A stretch of DNA of 37,141 bases, from contig CAYOJD010000014.1 in assembly GCA_964404205.1 (NCBI GenBank), positions 1 to 37,141 on the forward strand, given 5' to 3'. The stretch's first letter is position 1; each line of letters starts with the position of its first letter. The stretch is from CAZWBR01 sp964404205 (lineage in GTDB: Bacteria > Bacteroidota > Bacteroidia > Bacteroidales > Prolixibacteraceae). Below are positions 25,785-34,027 of the stretch, in pieces. The position numbers and the translations under genes are program-made. The notes under the pieces are model-generated. The model saw only the letters and a program-made list of their open reading frames with translations. It did no database searches and had not been told where the DNA came from.

Positions 25785-25915
25785 GCATTCGGTTGACCCA
25801 AATTCAAGCCGCAGTAATATATTATCGTATAACTGCGGCCATTTTCCCATCACACAGCCCTTGAGTTTCAGTCCCAATAATGAGGCTGGCAAACCTATTT
25901 ATCGGGCAGAAATGC

Positions 25916-25923
25916 TATTTTTG
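25916..25923 (+). promoter_or_regulatory. -7 element of the nadB operon
   Basis: TATTTTTG is an exact TAnnTTTG and would start transcription near 25927-25929. This rules out the further upstream in-frame ATG at 25880 and supports a nadB start at 25955 (or 25934). No good TTG is found at the -33 position. Confidence 0.55.
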
Positions 25924-25954
25924 TCCCTCATTTATGCGGAAGGCAGTAATTTCA

Positions 25955-27535
25955 ATGAGAGAGCTTGAATATGATTTTGTTGTGATTGGCAGCGGACTGG
26001 CCGGGCTTGTTGCCGCCTGGCATGCCGCCGGTTACGGTAAAGTTGCGCTCATCTCGAAATCGCAGCTCGACATCAGCAATTCGTACAATGCCCAAGGTGG
26101 GGTGGCTGCCGCGATGGGTAGTGACGATGCTCCGGCACTTCATTTCGATGATACCCTTACCGCCGGCCGCGGCCTATGCGATCACGATGCCGTAGAAATT
26201 CTGGTCAACGAAGGAGTCGATTGTGTCAAACAAATGATTGACAGTGGTATTCATTTCGATTGCGATCCGAACGGAAAAATTATTCTTGGATTGGAAGGAG
26301 GCCACAGCCGTCGTCGTATCCTACATGCCGATGGCGATGCAACCGGCCGCGTGATGACCAATTTCATGATAAAAAAAATCACTGGTCACCCTAATATCAC
26401 CGCCTTCGAATACACGTCGGCGATACAACTGTTAGTTGAAGATGAGATTTGTATGGGTGTTCAAACCTTGAACTATTTTACCGATGCCAACGAGTTAATT
26501 TTGGCCAAAGCCACAATACTGGCCACCGGTGGATTATCGAGGCTTTATACCCGCTCAACAAACCCATACACCGCTACCGGCGACGGGATTGCGTTGGCTT
26601 GGCAAGCAGGGGCCAAACTGGCCGATATGGAGTTTATCCAGTTTCACCCAACCGCACTTTCGCTTGCCGGCCACGATGCTTACCTGATTAGCGAAGCGGT
26701 GCGCGGCGAGGGAGCAATTCTCGTTGATCAAAACGGGGAACGTTTCATGAAATCAATTCATCCGCTTGCCGAACTGGCTCCGCGAGATGTAGTGGCAGCA
26801 TCCATCTTCAGGCAGATGCAGAAAACCAATGCCCCAGTTTACCTAAGCCTGAAACATCTCGACGGAAAGTTTATCTCAGAAAGGTTTCACTCTATTTCGG
26901 ACCACCTGAAAGAGTTACGGATAGATATGACCCGTGACCTGGTTCCGGTAGCACCGGCAGCCCATTACATGGTTGGGGGAATCCGGACCGATCTTTGGGG
27001 GCAGACCAATATCACCGGGCTTTTTGCTTGCGGCGAAGTAGCCTCAACAGGTGTCATGGGGGCTAATCGACTGGCAAGTAATTCTTTGCTCGAATGTTTG
27101 GTCTACGGCAAACGGGTTGTCGAAAAAGCCCGTTACAACAACCAACTCCGCAGGCCAACCCAACTACCCGGTCAAGTGCATCTCTCCATTCCCACCGACA
27201 ACCTGTTTCTCTCTGTTAAAAACGAACTGGCCTTACTGATGACCAATGAAGTAGGTATCGTCCGAAACAAAGATGGGATGGAAAAAGCACTCATGCGGAT
27301 TAACGAGATTGAACAACAATTCAATGCGATTCAAGGGAATTATAATCTCCTTAAAATCAGAAATCTTACCGATATTTGCAGATTAATCACCCAATCGGCC
27401 ATTCTGCGGGAAGAGAGCCGTGGCGGTCATATTCGCACCGATTTCCCGGAAGAATCGCCAGACCAATTGCATCATATCATTCAACGGAAAGAGAACAAAA
27501 CAACATACGAAAACGTCAGAATATCAAAACTATGA
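25955..27535 (+). CDS. nadB: L-aspartate oxidase
   Basis: A 526-residue FAD enzyme that oxidises L-aspartate to iminoaspartate, the first step of de novo NAD synthesis. Starting at the ATG at 25955 puts the FAD dinucleotide motif YDFVVIGSGLAGL at 6-18, the usual place; the ATG at 25934 would add seven residues. Other family marks are SNSYNAQGGVAAA (41-53), EGGHSRRRILHADGDATG (114-131), the substrate-domain segment LIVDQNGERFM, HPTALSLAG, and the C-terminal MGANRLASNSLLE flavin-binding motif followed by a helical domain. It overlaps nadC by 4 nt (ATGA). nadA, the next enzyme, is not in the window. Confidence 0.95.
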   Translation: MRELEYDFVVIGSGLAGLVAAWHAAGYGKVALISKSQLDISNSYNAQGGVAAAMGSDDAPALHFDDTLTAGRGLCDHDAVEILVNEGVDCVKQMIDSGIHFDCDPNGKIILGLEGGHSRRRILHADGDATGRVMTNFMIKKITGHPNITAFEYTSAIQLLVEDEICMGVQTLNYFTDANELILAKATILATGGLSRLYTRSTNPYTATGDGIALAWQAGAKLADMEFIQFHPTALSLAGHDAYLISEAVRGEGAILVDQNGERFMKSIHPLAELAPRDVVAASIFRQMQKTNAPVYLSLKHLDGKFISERFHSISDHLKELRIDMTRDLVPVAPAAHYMVGGIRTDLWGQTNITGLFACGEVASTGVMGANRLASNSLLECLVYGKRVVEKARYNNQLRRPTQLPGQVHLSIPTDNLFLSVKNELALLMTNEVGIVRNKDGMEKALMRINEIEQQFNAIQGNYNLLKIRNLTDICRLITQSAILREESRGGHIRTDFPEESPDQLHHIIQRKENKTTYENVRISKL

Positions 27536-28383
27536 CTGCACTCAATTTTGAAACCATTAAACCCGTCATCGATTTTGCGCTAAATGAAGATATCGGCAGC
27601 GGCGATGTTACCACCAACTCAATTATACCCGGCGACCTGAATACACGCGCAACCATGACAGCCAAAGCTGATGGTGTTGTTGCCGGACTCGATGTGGCCG
27701 AATATGTTTTCAAAACATTGAACCCGGCTATCGAATGGAACCCATTTGTAAAAGATGGCGACCGCGTTACAAAAGGAGCTCTTATTGTCGAAGTGAAAGG
27801 TTCATTTAGGGCATTGCTAACGGGCGAACGACTGGCACTCAACTTCATGCAACGCATGAGTGGCATCGCTACCATGACATCGGTTTTTGTAGCTGCAGTC
27901 GAAGAATATGGGACCAAAATACTCGATACCCGCAAAACAGTGCCCGGCCTGCGCCTGCTCGATAAATATGCTGTAAAGGCTGGAGGCGGCACCAACCACC
28001 GAATCGGGTTATACGACATGGTACTTATCAAGGATAATCACATTAAAGTAGCCGAAGGTATTGGCAATGCCGTTGCCGAAGTACGAAAGCATATCACTCC
28101 AGCCATCAAGATCGAGGTCGAAACCACCACTGTCGATGAAGTGAAACAAGCCCTCGAAGCTGGTGCCGACATCATTATGCTCGACAATATGACCACACCC
28201 ACCATGCGTGAATGTGTGAAACTGATAAACGGCCGGGCTAAAGTTGAAGCCTCGGGCAATATGACTATCGAACGTATCAGGGAAGTGGCGGCCACAGGTG
28301 TCGATTATATCTCTATCGGAGCATTGACACATTCGGTCACAGCACTTGATATCAGTATGAACATCGAAACAGCTGCCCATTGA
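27532..28383 (+). CDS. nadC: nicotinate-nucleotide diphosphorylase (carboxylating)
   Basis: A 283-residue quinolinate phosphoribosyltransferase that makes nicotinate mononucleotide from quinolinate and PRPP. The family motif runs from LDTRKTVPGLRLLDKYAV (131-148) to GGGTNHRIGLYDMVLIKDNH (151-170). EVETTT and IMLDNMT follow, then the C-terminal ASGNMTIERI and SIGALTHSV phosphate-binding segments. The start overlaps the nadB stop (ATGA), and the stop overlaps the coaX start (TTGA), so translation of the three genes is probably coupled. The longer frame starting at 27376 lies inside nadB and is not used. Confidence 0.96.
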   Translation: MTALNFETIKPVIDFALNEDIGSGDVTTNSIIPGDLNTRATMTAKADGVVAGLDVAEYVFKTLNPAIEWNPFVKDGDRVTKGALIVEVKGSFRALLTGERLALNFMQRMSGIATMTSVFVAAVEEYGTKILDTRKTVPGLRLLDKYAVKAGGGTNHRIGLYDMVLIKDNHIKVAEGIGNAVAEVRKHITPAIKIEVETTTVDEVKQALEAGADIIMLDNMTTPTMRECVKLINGRAKVEASGNMTIERIREVAATGVDYISIGALTHSVTALDISMNIETAAH

Positions 28384-29120
28384 ACCTGGTTATCGACATA
28401 GGAAACAGCAGCGCCAAATTGGCCATTTTCGACAGCGGAAAGATTGTTTGGCAACAGAAAACCGAGCAACTATCGGGAGCGTTGATCACCCAATTAAAAG
28501 CCCGGTTTGAGCCTGTCGGGAAGGCTATTATTTCTTCGGTAGCAGGTATTGCGGAAGATGTAATGCAAACATTGTCTGCGCAAATTCCTTTTTTTGTCCA
28601 GCTCGACCATACAACTCCGCTTCCTGTCGAAAACGGCTATGGCACACCCGAAACACTGGGGCTCGACAGGCTGGCAGCCGCAGCAGGTGCCTCTTTTCTT
28701 TATCCCGGCCAGGATATTTTAGTGATTGATGCCGGCACGGCCATCACACTCGATATTATTGATGCCAAAGGCCGGTTTTTGGGAGGCAATATCTCACCCG
28801 GCATCCGGACGCGTTTCAGGGCATTAAACCATTTTACCCGAAAACTTCCGCTTTGCGACAAAACCGACCAATGGCCGTTGATAGGACAAACCACCACAGA
28901 AGCCATACAGTCCGGTGTTTTAAATGGCGTCATTTTCGAATTGGATGGCATGATTGACGCAGTGAAAAAAGATTTTCCAAAAATAATCACAGTAATTACC
29001 GGTGGAGATTCAAACTTTTTTGATAGAAAATTAAAAAACGCCATATTTGCACAATTCGAAGTAACCCTCATCGGGTTAAACTATATTCTTGAATACAATT
29101 ATAATGCATATAAAAAGTAG
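28380..29120 (+). CDS. coaX: type III pantothenate kinase
   Basis: A 246-residue ASKHA-fold kinase that phosphorylates pantothenate, the first step of CoA synthesis. The marks are LVIDIGNSSAKLAIF (3-17, phosphate loop), the catalytic region GLDRLAAAAGA (about 98-108), DAGTAITLDIID (about 117-128), GGNISPGI and a terminal VITGGDS. The start is a TTG overlapping the nadC stop (TTGA); no ATG lies nearby, and the family's N-terminal motif begins immediately. Its end overlaps the next gene by 17 nt. Confidence 0.93.
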   Translation: MNLVIDIGNSSAKLAIFDSGKIVWQQKTEQLSGALITQLKARFEPVGKAIISSVAGIAEDVMQTLSAQIPFFVQLDHTTPLPVENGYGTPETLGLDRLAAAAGASFLYPGQDILVIDAGTAITLDIIDAKGRFLGGNISPGIRTRFRALNHFTRKLPLCDKTDQWPLIGQTTTEAIQSGVLNGVIFELDGMIDAVKKDFPKIITVITGGDSNFFDRKLKNAIFAQFEVTLIGLNYILEYNYNAYKK

Positions 29121-30426
29121 ACTTTTGTTATCCCTTTTGCTGATGGTCGCTTTATTGCCGCCAACTACCTCGGCACAAAGCAGTAGCGGAAACAGCAACA
29201 GCACAAGTTCCCCTTACTCTCACTATGGCTTTGGCACCTTAAGCGGAAACAGTTTTGGACGTGGTGAAGCAATGGGCGGTATAGGTATTGGGATACGAAA
29301 CGGCTTTCAAATCAATACAACTAACCCGGCTTCATACACGGCTATCGATAGTATGACATTTCTGATGGAATTCGGGATCAACAGCCGTCATACGACATAT
29401 TCAACCGAAACATCAAAAAACGGAAGCAATAATGCCAATTTTAACCATATCACATTTGCAGTACCAGTAAATCGTTGGTGGGCAACATCTCTTGGGCTAC
29501 TTCCTTTCTCGTCAAAAGGATATGGAATATCAATGACAAACGGGAACAGCACGGATACCGAAGTTGATATGACAACGACCACTTCAACCTTTGAGGGGAA
29601 CGGATCATTTTCAAAAGTTTATTGGGGGAATGCCTTTTTACTTGGCAAAAATCTGTCAATTGGTTTCAATACCTGGTTCTTGTTCGGAAAGGTTTCTGAT
29701 GCAACCTACGTTTACTATCCTTACGATTCAAATGCTTACGATTATCTGAAAGACAATAATTTAAACATCCACGACGTAGGTATCACAGCCGGTATCCAAT
29801 ACCAGATTGAAACAAAAAAAAATCACAAATTGGTGCTGGGGGCCACATTTGAACCAAAAAATAAAATCTCGTCCAACTACGTGATTCACGAAGAACGGGT
29901 ACTTTTCAGAGGTTCAAGTACCCAATCACCGGTTATCGACACATTGCAACATGTCGAATCAGATCAAAAAGGATTAAGGCTTCCTGTAAGTTATGGCGGA
30001 GGTTTTTCCTATTCAATCAAAAATAAAATTACTTTTGGGGCTGATTATTTTCACCAAAAGTGGAATCAGGCATTATTTTTGGGGGAGGTTCAACAGTATA
30101 TGACCAATAGCAACCGCTATTCAGCAGGCATGGAGGTAATTCCTGACCCACTGTCTATCAGAAGCTACTGGGAACGCGTTCAATACAGACTGGGTGGGTT
30201 TTACGAAAATTCGTATCTGACCCTGAACAACGAGCAGATTAATGGTTATGGGCTTACATTGGGCCTCAGTCTTCCTATCGCTCGTTCAAGGTCGACCCTG
30301 AATATTTCGGCCGAACTTGGGCAATTGGGGACAACCCGCAACGACTTAATCCGTGAACGTTATGCCAAGTTTACGATGTATGTGCTTATTCACGATAGAT
30401 GGTTTATTAAAAGAAAATTTGATTAA
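29104..30426 (+). CDS. outer-membrane beta-barrel protein of unknown function
   Basis: A 440-residue protein. I preferred the ATG at 29104 because it opens a signal peptide (1-24, cleavage after TSA). The mature N-terminus is Ser/Asn-rich, then SPYSHYGFGTL (about 36-46), a segment typical of a Bacteroidota outer-membrane family. The rest alternates polar and aromatic residues in 8-12-residue strands, as in FadL/PorV-like barrels, and ends WFIKRKFD. It overlaps coaX by 17 nt and is followed 18 nt later by a TPR gene. Its place between coaX and lptC points to an envelope role; the cargo or partner is unknown. Confidence 0.8.
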   Translation: MHIKSRLLLSLLLMVALLPPTTSAQSSSGNSNSTSSPYSHYGFGTLSGNSFGRGEAMGGIGIGIRNGFQINTTNPASYTAIDSMTFLMEFGINSRHTTYSTETSKNGSNNANFNHITFAVPVNRWWATSLGLLPFSSKGYGISMTNGNSTDTEVDMTTTTSTFEGNGSFSKVYWGNAFLLGKNLSIGFNTWFLFGKVSDATYVYYPYDSNAYDYLKDNNLNIHDVGITAGIQYQIETKKNHKLVLGATFEPKNKISSNYVIHEERVLFRGSSTQSPVIDTLQHVESDQKGLRLPVSYGGGFSYSIKNKITFGADYFHQKWNQALFLGEVQQYMTNSNRYSAGMEVIPDPLSIRSYWERVQYRLGGFYENSYLTLNNEQINGYGLTLGLSLPIARSRSTLNISAELGQLGTTRNDLIRERYAKFTMYVLIHDRWFIKRKFD

Positions 30427-30444
30427 AACTTAAAATTATACCAG

Positions 30445-32070
30445 ATGAAAGCCAGTTCCAATAAAATGATGATGTTGCTTCTCATGTTAACCATGGGAAT
30501 TGCAGGTGCGATGGCTCAACCAAGAGTCATCAAAGGCACAGTTTATCGCGACGGTAAACCCGCGTCGGGTGTCACGGTTACAGCCCACAAGGGAAGCGCT
30601 AGTTTCTTCACCAGTTTCGACGGCAAATATGAAATCAATGCCGATTTGAAATCGAAATGGATCAATTTTGCGTTCCCCGACAAGGAAGAAAGAGTTAACA
30701 TTGAAGGAAACAGCAGCGAAGTGATCGACTTTGGCAAAGCAGCTGAAAGCACAGGTCCTGTTGCCGTTAGTGTCAATGGTGTCGATACCCGCAGCAGGGC
30801 TCAGCTAATTCAGGCAGGCGTAAAGGAATACATCGAAAATGTTTCGATTTACGAACAGTTCTACAACCAGGGCGACTACAAATCAGCATTGCAAACGTGG
30901 GAAACACTTTACAAACACTTCCCAAAATCATCTGAAAATATTTATATTCAGGGGATTAAAATGCACGAAGATTTATACAGCAAAGCTACTGGAGCCGACA
31001 AAGATGCTTTGTTGAAAAAAATCATGGAGATTTACGACAACCGTATTGCCAATTTCGATAACAAAGGGTTCAACCTGGGCCGTAAGGCAACACTTTATCT
31101 GAAACACAACCTGGCCCATATCGACGAAATGACCGACCAACAGAAGAAAGATCTGTACAAAACCGGTTACGAATGGCTCGAAACATCGGTGAAAGAACAA
31201 GGCGACAAATCGGAAGCTGCCGTTCTGTTGCTGCTCAACCAGGCCACTTCTACCCTCTTCAAAACAGGCGATTTTACCGCCGATAAAGTAATGTCGTTTT
31301 ACGACAGGACCAGCTCAGTTGTCGAAGCCAATCTGGCTAAAAACCCGGATGACGATAACTTTAAAAAAGCTAAAAACGGGATCAACCGTACATTCGTCGA
31401 ATCGGGTGCTGTAACCTGCGAAGTGCTGGTTCCGCTTTACGAAGCGGAGTTCGCCAAAAACCCGAACGATCTGGCTACTTTGAAACGTATCAACTATATG
31501 TTGAACCGTCAGGACTGCTCGTCAAGCAAACTTTATGCCGATGTAGCCGAGAAACTGTTCCAGCTCGAACCTACCGCAGAGTCAGCATTCTCGATGGCCC
31601 GTTTGTTCCTGAAACGCAACAATACGCCAAAAGCCATTGAATATTACGAACAAGCCATCAATACGCAGACCGACAAGTACGAAAAAGCAACCTATTGCGA
31701 CGAGATGGCCCATGTCCTTTTCTCTCAACGCGATTACTCAAGATCACGCAACTATGCCCGTCAGGCTATCGCTTTGAACCCGGAATGGGGCAAACCCTAT
31801 ATTATGATTGGAAAATTGTATGCCTCTTCAGCAAAATCAATCGGCGAATCAGACGTTCAGCAACGAATGGTTTATGTTTTGGCAGTCGACCAGTTTATCA
31901 AAGCCAAATCGGTTGACCCCGAAGTAACTGCTGAAGCCAATAAAGAAATTTCTACCTATTCTCAATACTTCCCCGGAAAAGAGGATGCTTTCTTTGAAGG
32001 ACTCAAAGCCGGTGATTCATTCAGAGTTGGAGGTTGGATCAATGAATCGACTACCGTTCGTCTTAAATAA
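30445..32070 (+). CDS. exported TPR protein with an N-terminal carboxypeptidase-regulatory-like domain
   Basis: A 541-residue protein with a signal peptide (1-24, cleavage after AMA). Residues about 28-90 are a beta-sandwich like the carboxypeptidase-regulatory domain (GTVYRDGKPASGVTVTAH). Residues about 130-540 are helical repeats, with TPR-like pairs such as YEQFYNQGDYKSALQTWETL and AKNPDDDNFKKA, and later pairs ending in NPEWGKPYIMIGKLY. It should be a periplasmic scaffold that binds other proteins. It lies between an outer-membrane protein and LptC in one run of genes and overlaps lptC by 29 nt. Confidence 0.85.
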   Translation: MKASSNKMMMLLLMLTMGIAGAMAQPRVIKGTVYRDGKPASGVTVTAHKGSASFFTSFDGKYEINADLKSKWINFAFPDKEERVNIEGNSSEVIDFGKAAESTGPVAVSVNGVDTRSRAQLIQAGVKEYIENVSIYEQFYNQGDYKSALQTWETLYKHFPKSSENIYIQGIKMHEDLYSKATGADKDALLKKIMEIYDNRIANFDNKGFNLGRKATLYLKHNLAHIDEMTDQQKKDLYKTGYEWLETSVKEQGDKSEAAVLLLLNQATSTLFKTGDFTADKVMSFYDRTSSVVEANLAKNPDDDNFKKAKNGINRTFVESGAVTCEVLVPLYEAEFAKNPNDLATLKRINYMLNRQDCSSSKLYADVAEKLFQLEPTAESAFSMARLFLKRNNTPKAIEYYEQAINTQTDKYEKATYCDEMAHVLFSQRDYSRSRNYARQAIALNPEWGKPYIMIGKLYASSAKSIGESDVQQRMVYVLAVDQFIKAKSVDPEVTAEANKEISTYSQYFPGKEDAFFEGLKAGDSFRVGGWINESTTVRLK

Positions 32071-32650
32071 AAAAAAGATCGAAAAATATTTTTCACACAC
32101 CAACAGCATTGTCGTTATGGTTTCCATAGCGGCAATGCTTGTTTTTTCGTGCCAGTCGAGAGTGGCTACCGATTTGCCTCCGGGACTGCTCGAAAACAAT
32201 AATGTTCCGGCACTGGAAGCAACCAATTTCGAAGTCTCTTTTACCGATTCGGGAATTGTGCGCTACCATCTTTCTACACCTAAGCTACTCGATTTCAGCA
32301 ATGACAAAAAACCCCGACGCGACTTTCCCGAAGGTTTCCGTTTGGTCAAATACAACGAAGCTGGAGCAATTTTATCGGAGCTGACAGGGAACCACGGCAA
32401 AAATTTTATCGACGAAAACAAATGGATTGCCACCGGTAACGTGGTTATGGTGAACAATGCCGGCGATACGCTCAAAACAGAAGAACTTATTTTTCTTGAA
32501 AAAGAAGACCTCATCTTTTCCGACCAGTTTGTCAGCATCAAAAAAGGCGACCAGTACATTACCGGGAGCGGAGGTTTCAAATCCGACACCCAAATGTCGA
32601 AATGGGAATTTGTCAAAACCAAAGGGCATATATACGTAACCAACGAATAA
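32042..32650 (+). CDS. lptC: LPS export periplasmic protein LptC
   Basis: A 202-residue protein. I chose the ATG at 32042 over 31985 because it lies nearest the family's usual start; an ATG at 32117 would give a short lipoprotein signal. A hydrophobic segment at about 23-37 ends in VFSC (Cys37), so it is either a membrane anchor or a lipoprotein. The mature domain repeats the LptC beta-jellyroll pattern of Bacteroidota: SFTDSGIVRYHLSTPKL, FPEGFRLVKYN, WIATGNVVMVNNAGDTLKTEEL and SDQFVSIKKGDQYITGSGGF. LptC bridges the LptBFG extractor and LptA. The other Lpt genes are not in the window. Confidence 0.87.
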   Translation: MNRLPFVLNKKKIEKYFSHTNSIVVMVSIAAMLVFSCQSRVATDLPPGLLENNNVPALEATNFEVSFTDSGIVRYHLSTPKLLDFSNDKKPRRDFPEGFRLVKYNEAGAILSELTGNHGKNFIDENKWIATGNVVMVNNAGDTLKTEELIFLEKEDLIFSDQFVSIKKGDQYITGSGGFKSDTQMSKWEFVKTKGHIYVTNE

Positions 32651-32662
32651 ACCTTCGGCATT

Positions 32663-33934
32663 ATGTTGAACGAAATCACCATTATCATCATCACTTTAGT
32701 GGCCTCTGCCTTCTTCTCGGGCATGGAGATAGCTTTCGTTTCATCAGACAAGTTGCGCCTCGAACTCGACAAAACCCGTAATCGGCTAAATACACGGTTA
32801 ATCAATACCTTCAACCGGCATCCCGGACAATACATCGCCACCATGCTGGTTGGCAATAACATTGCACTGGTTGTTTACAGTTTGTCGTTTGCAAAACTGG
32901 TAGAGATATTGCTCGCCGGTTACATTCCCGGCAACTCATTGATGTTGCTGATACAAACGCTGGTTTCAACAATTATTATTCTGATTGTAGCCGAATTCTT
33001 GCCCAAAGCACTCTTCCGCATCAACCCCAATCTTGCCCTAAACTGGCTTTCGCTGCCGGTGGCCCTGTTTTATATCCTCTTCTACCCCATCACCAAGTTG
33101 ATACTCCTTATTTCGCGGGTAACCCTTAGAGTGGTTTTCAAAGCCAAAATCGAACCGAAACAGGAGCAGCGGGTTTTTGGCAAAATCGACCTGAACAATT
33201 TGGTGAACGAGCCCCAACATTCTGCTCGCGAAAACCTGCATGAGATTGATCCCGAAATCAAGTTATTTAAAAATGCGCTCGATTTCTCGAAAGTGAAAAT
33301 CAGGGATTGTATGGTCCCGCGCCCCGAAATCGAATTATTGGAAATCACGGAAGAGATTGATACCGTTAAACAAAAATTTATCGAAACGGGCTATTCCAAA
33401 ATTTTGATATACAAAGACCATATCGACAATATAATTGGCTACGTTCACTCTTCCGATCTTTTTCACCAGCCCAAAAACATCAATAGTTGTTTGCGAAAAG
33501 TTATTTATGTTCCCGAAACCATGGAAGCCAACAAACTGCTGAGTAAACTTCTGAAAGAACATAAAAGTACGGCCATTGTGGTGGACGAGTTTGGCGGAAC
33601 GGCCGGTTTAATCACCACCGAAGATATCCTCGAAGAGATTTTTGGCGAAATCAACGACGAGCACGATACCGACGACCTGACCGACAAAATGGTGAACAAT
33701 AACCATTATATCCTGTCGGGACGCCTCTCTATCGAAGACATCAACGAGAAATATAATCTTGAACTTCAAGTAAGTGACGAGTACGAAACACTGGCCGGAT
33801 ACATCCTCTACCACCACTCCAGTTTCCCGAAGAACAACAGCGTAATTTTTATCGGCGGGTTCGAATTCCGCATCCTCCGAAGTTCAAAAACAAAAATCGA
33901 GTTGGTTGAGATGAAATTGATTCAAAATCGATAA
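32663..33934 (+). CDS. CNNM/CorC-family membrane protein (hemolysin-like, CBS pair)
   Basis: A 423-residue protein with a DUF21/CNNM membrane domain (about 1-185; hydrophobic segments near 4-20, 58-80, 92-112 and 125-155). Then come two CBS domains (about 215-335; RDCMVPRPEIELLE, DEFGGTAGLITTEDILEEIFGEI) and a CorC/HlyC domain (345-420). The family includes Mg2+/Co2+ efflux or homeostasis proteins, and paralogues in Bacteroidota include GldE. This copy lies 12 nt after lptC in the envelope cluster. The transported ion cannot be read from sequence. Confidence 0.88.
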   Translation: MLNEITIIIITLVASAFFSGMEIAFVSSDKLRLELDKTRNRLNTRLINTFNRHPGQYIATMLVGNNIALVVYSLSFAKLVEILLAGYIPGNSLMLLIQTLVSTIIILIVAEFLPKALFRINPNLALNWLSLPVALFYILFYPITKLILLISRVTLRVVFKAKIEPKQEQRVFGKIDLNNLVNEPQHSARENLHEIDPEIKLFKNALDFSKVKIRDCMVPRPEIELLEITEEIDTVKQKFIETGYSKILIYKDHIDNIIGYVHSSDLFHQPKNINSCLRKVIYVPETMEANKLLSKLLKEHKSTAIVVDEFGGTAGLITTEDILEEIFGEINDEHDTDDLTDKMVNNNHYILSGRLSIEDINEKYNLELQVSDEYETLAGYILYHHSSFPKNNSVIFIGGFEFRILRSSKTKIELVEMKLIQNR

Positions 33935-34027
33935 AATGAAGTTGGAGTGACCTAAAATTACTATATTCGCAAGCTAAAGTTAAATAACTAAAACATAAAA
34001 CATAAAGAATAAATAACCAATAATTAG

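Noticed and set aside
25880..25954. Upstream in-frame start for nadB
   Set aside because: It would place translation start before the predicted promoter (25916-25923) and add residues ahead of the FAD motif that the family lacks.
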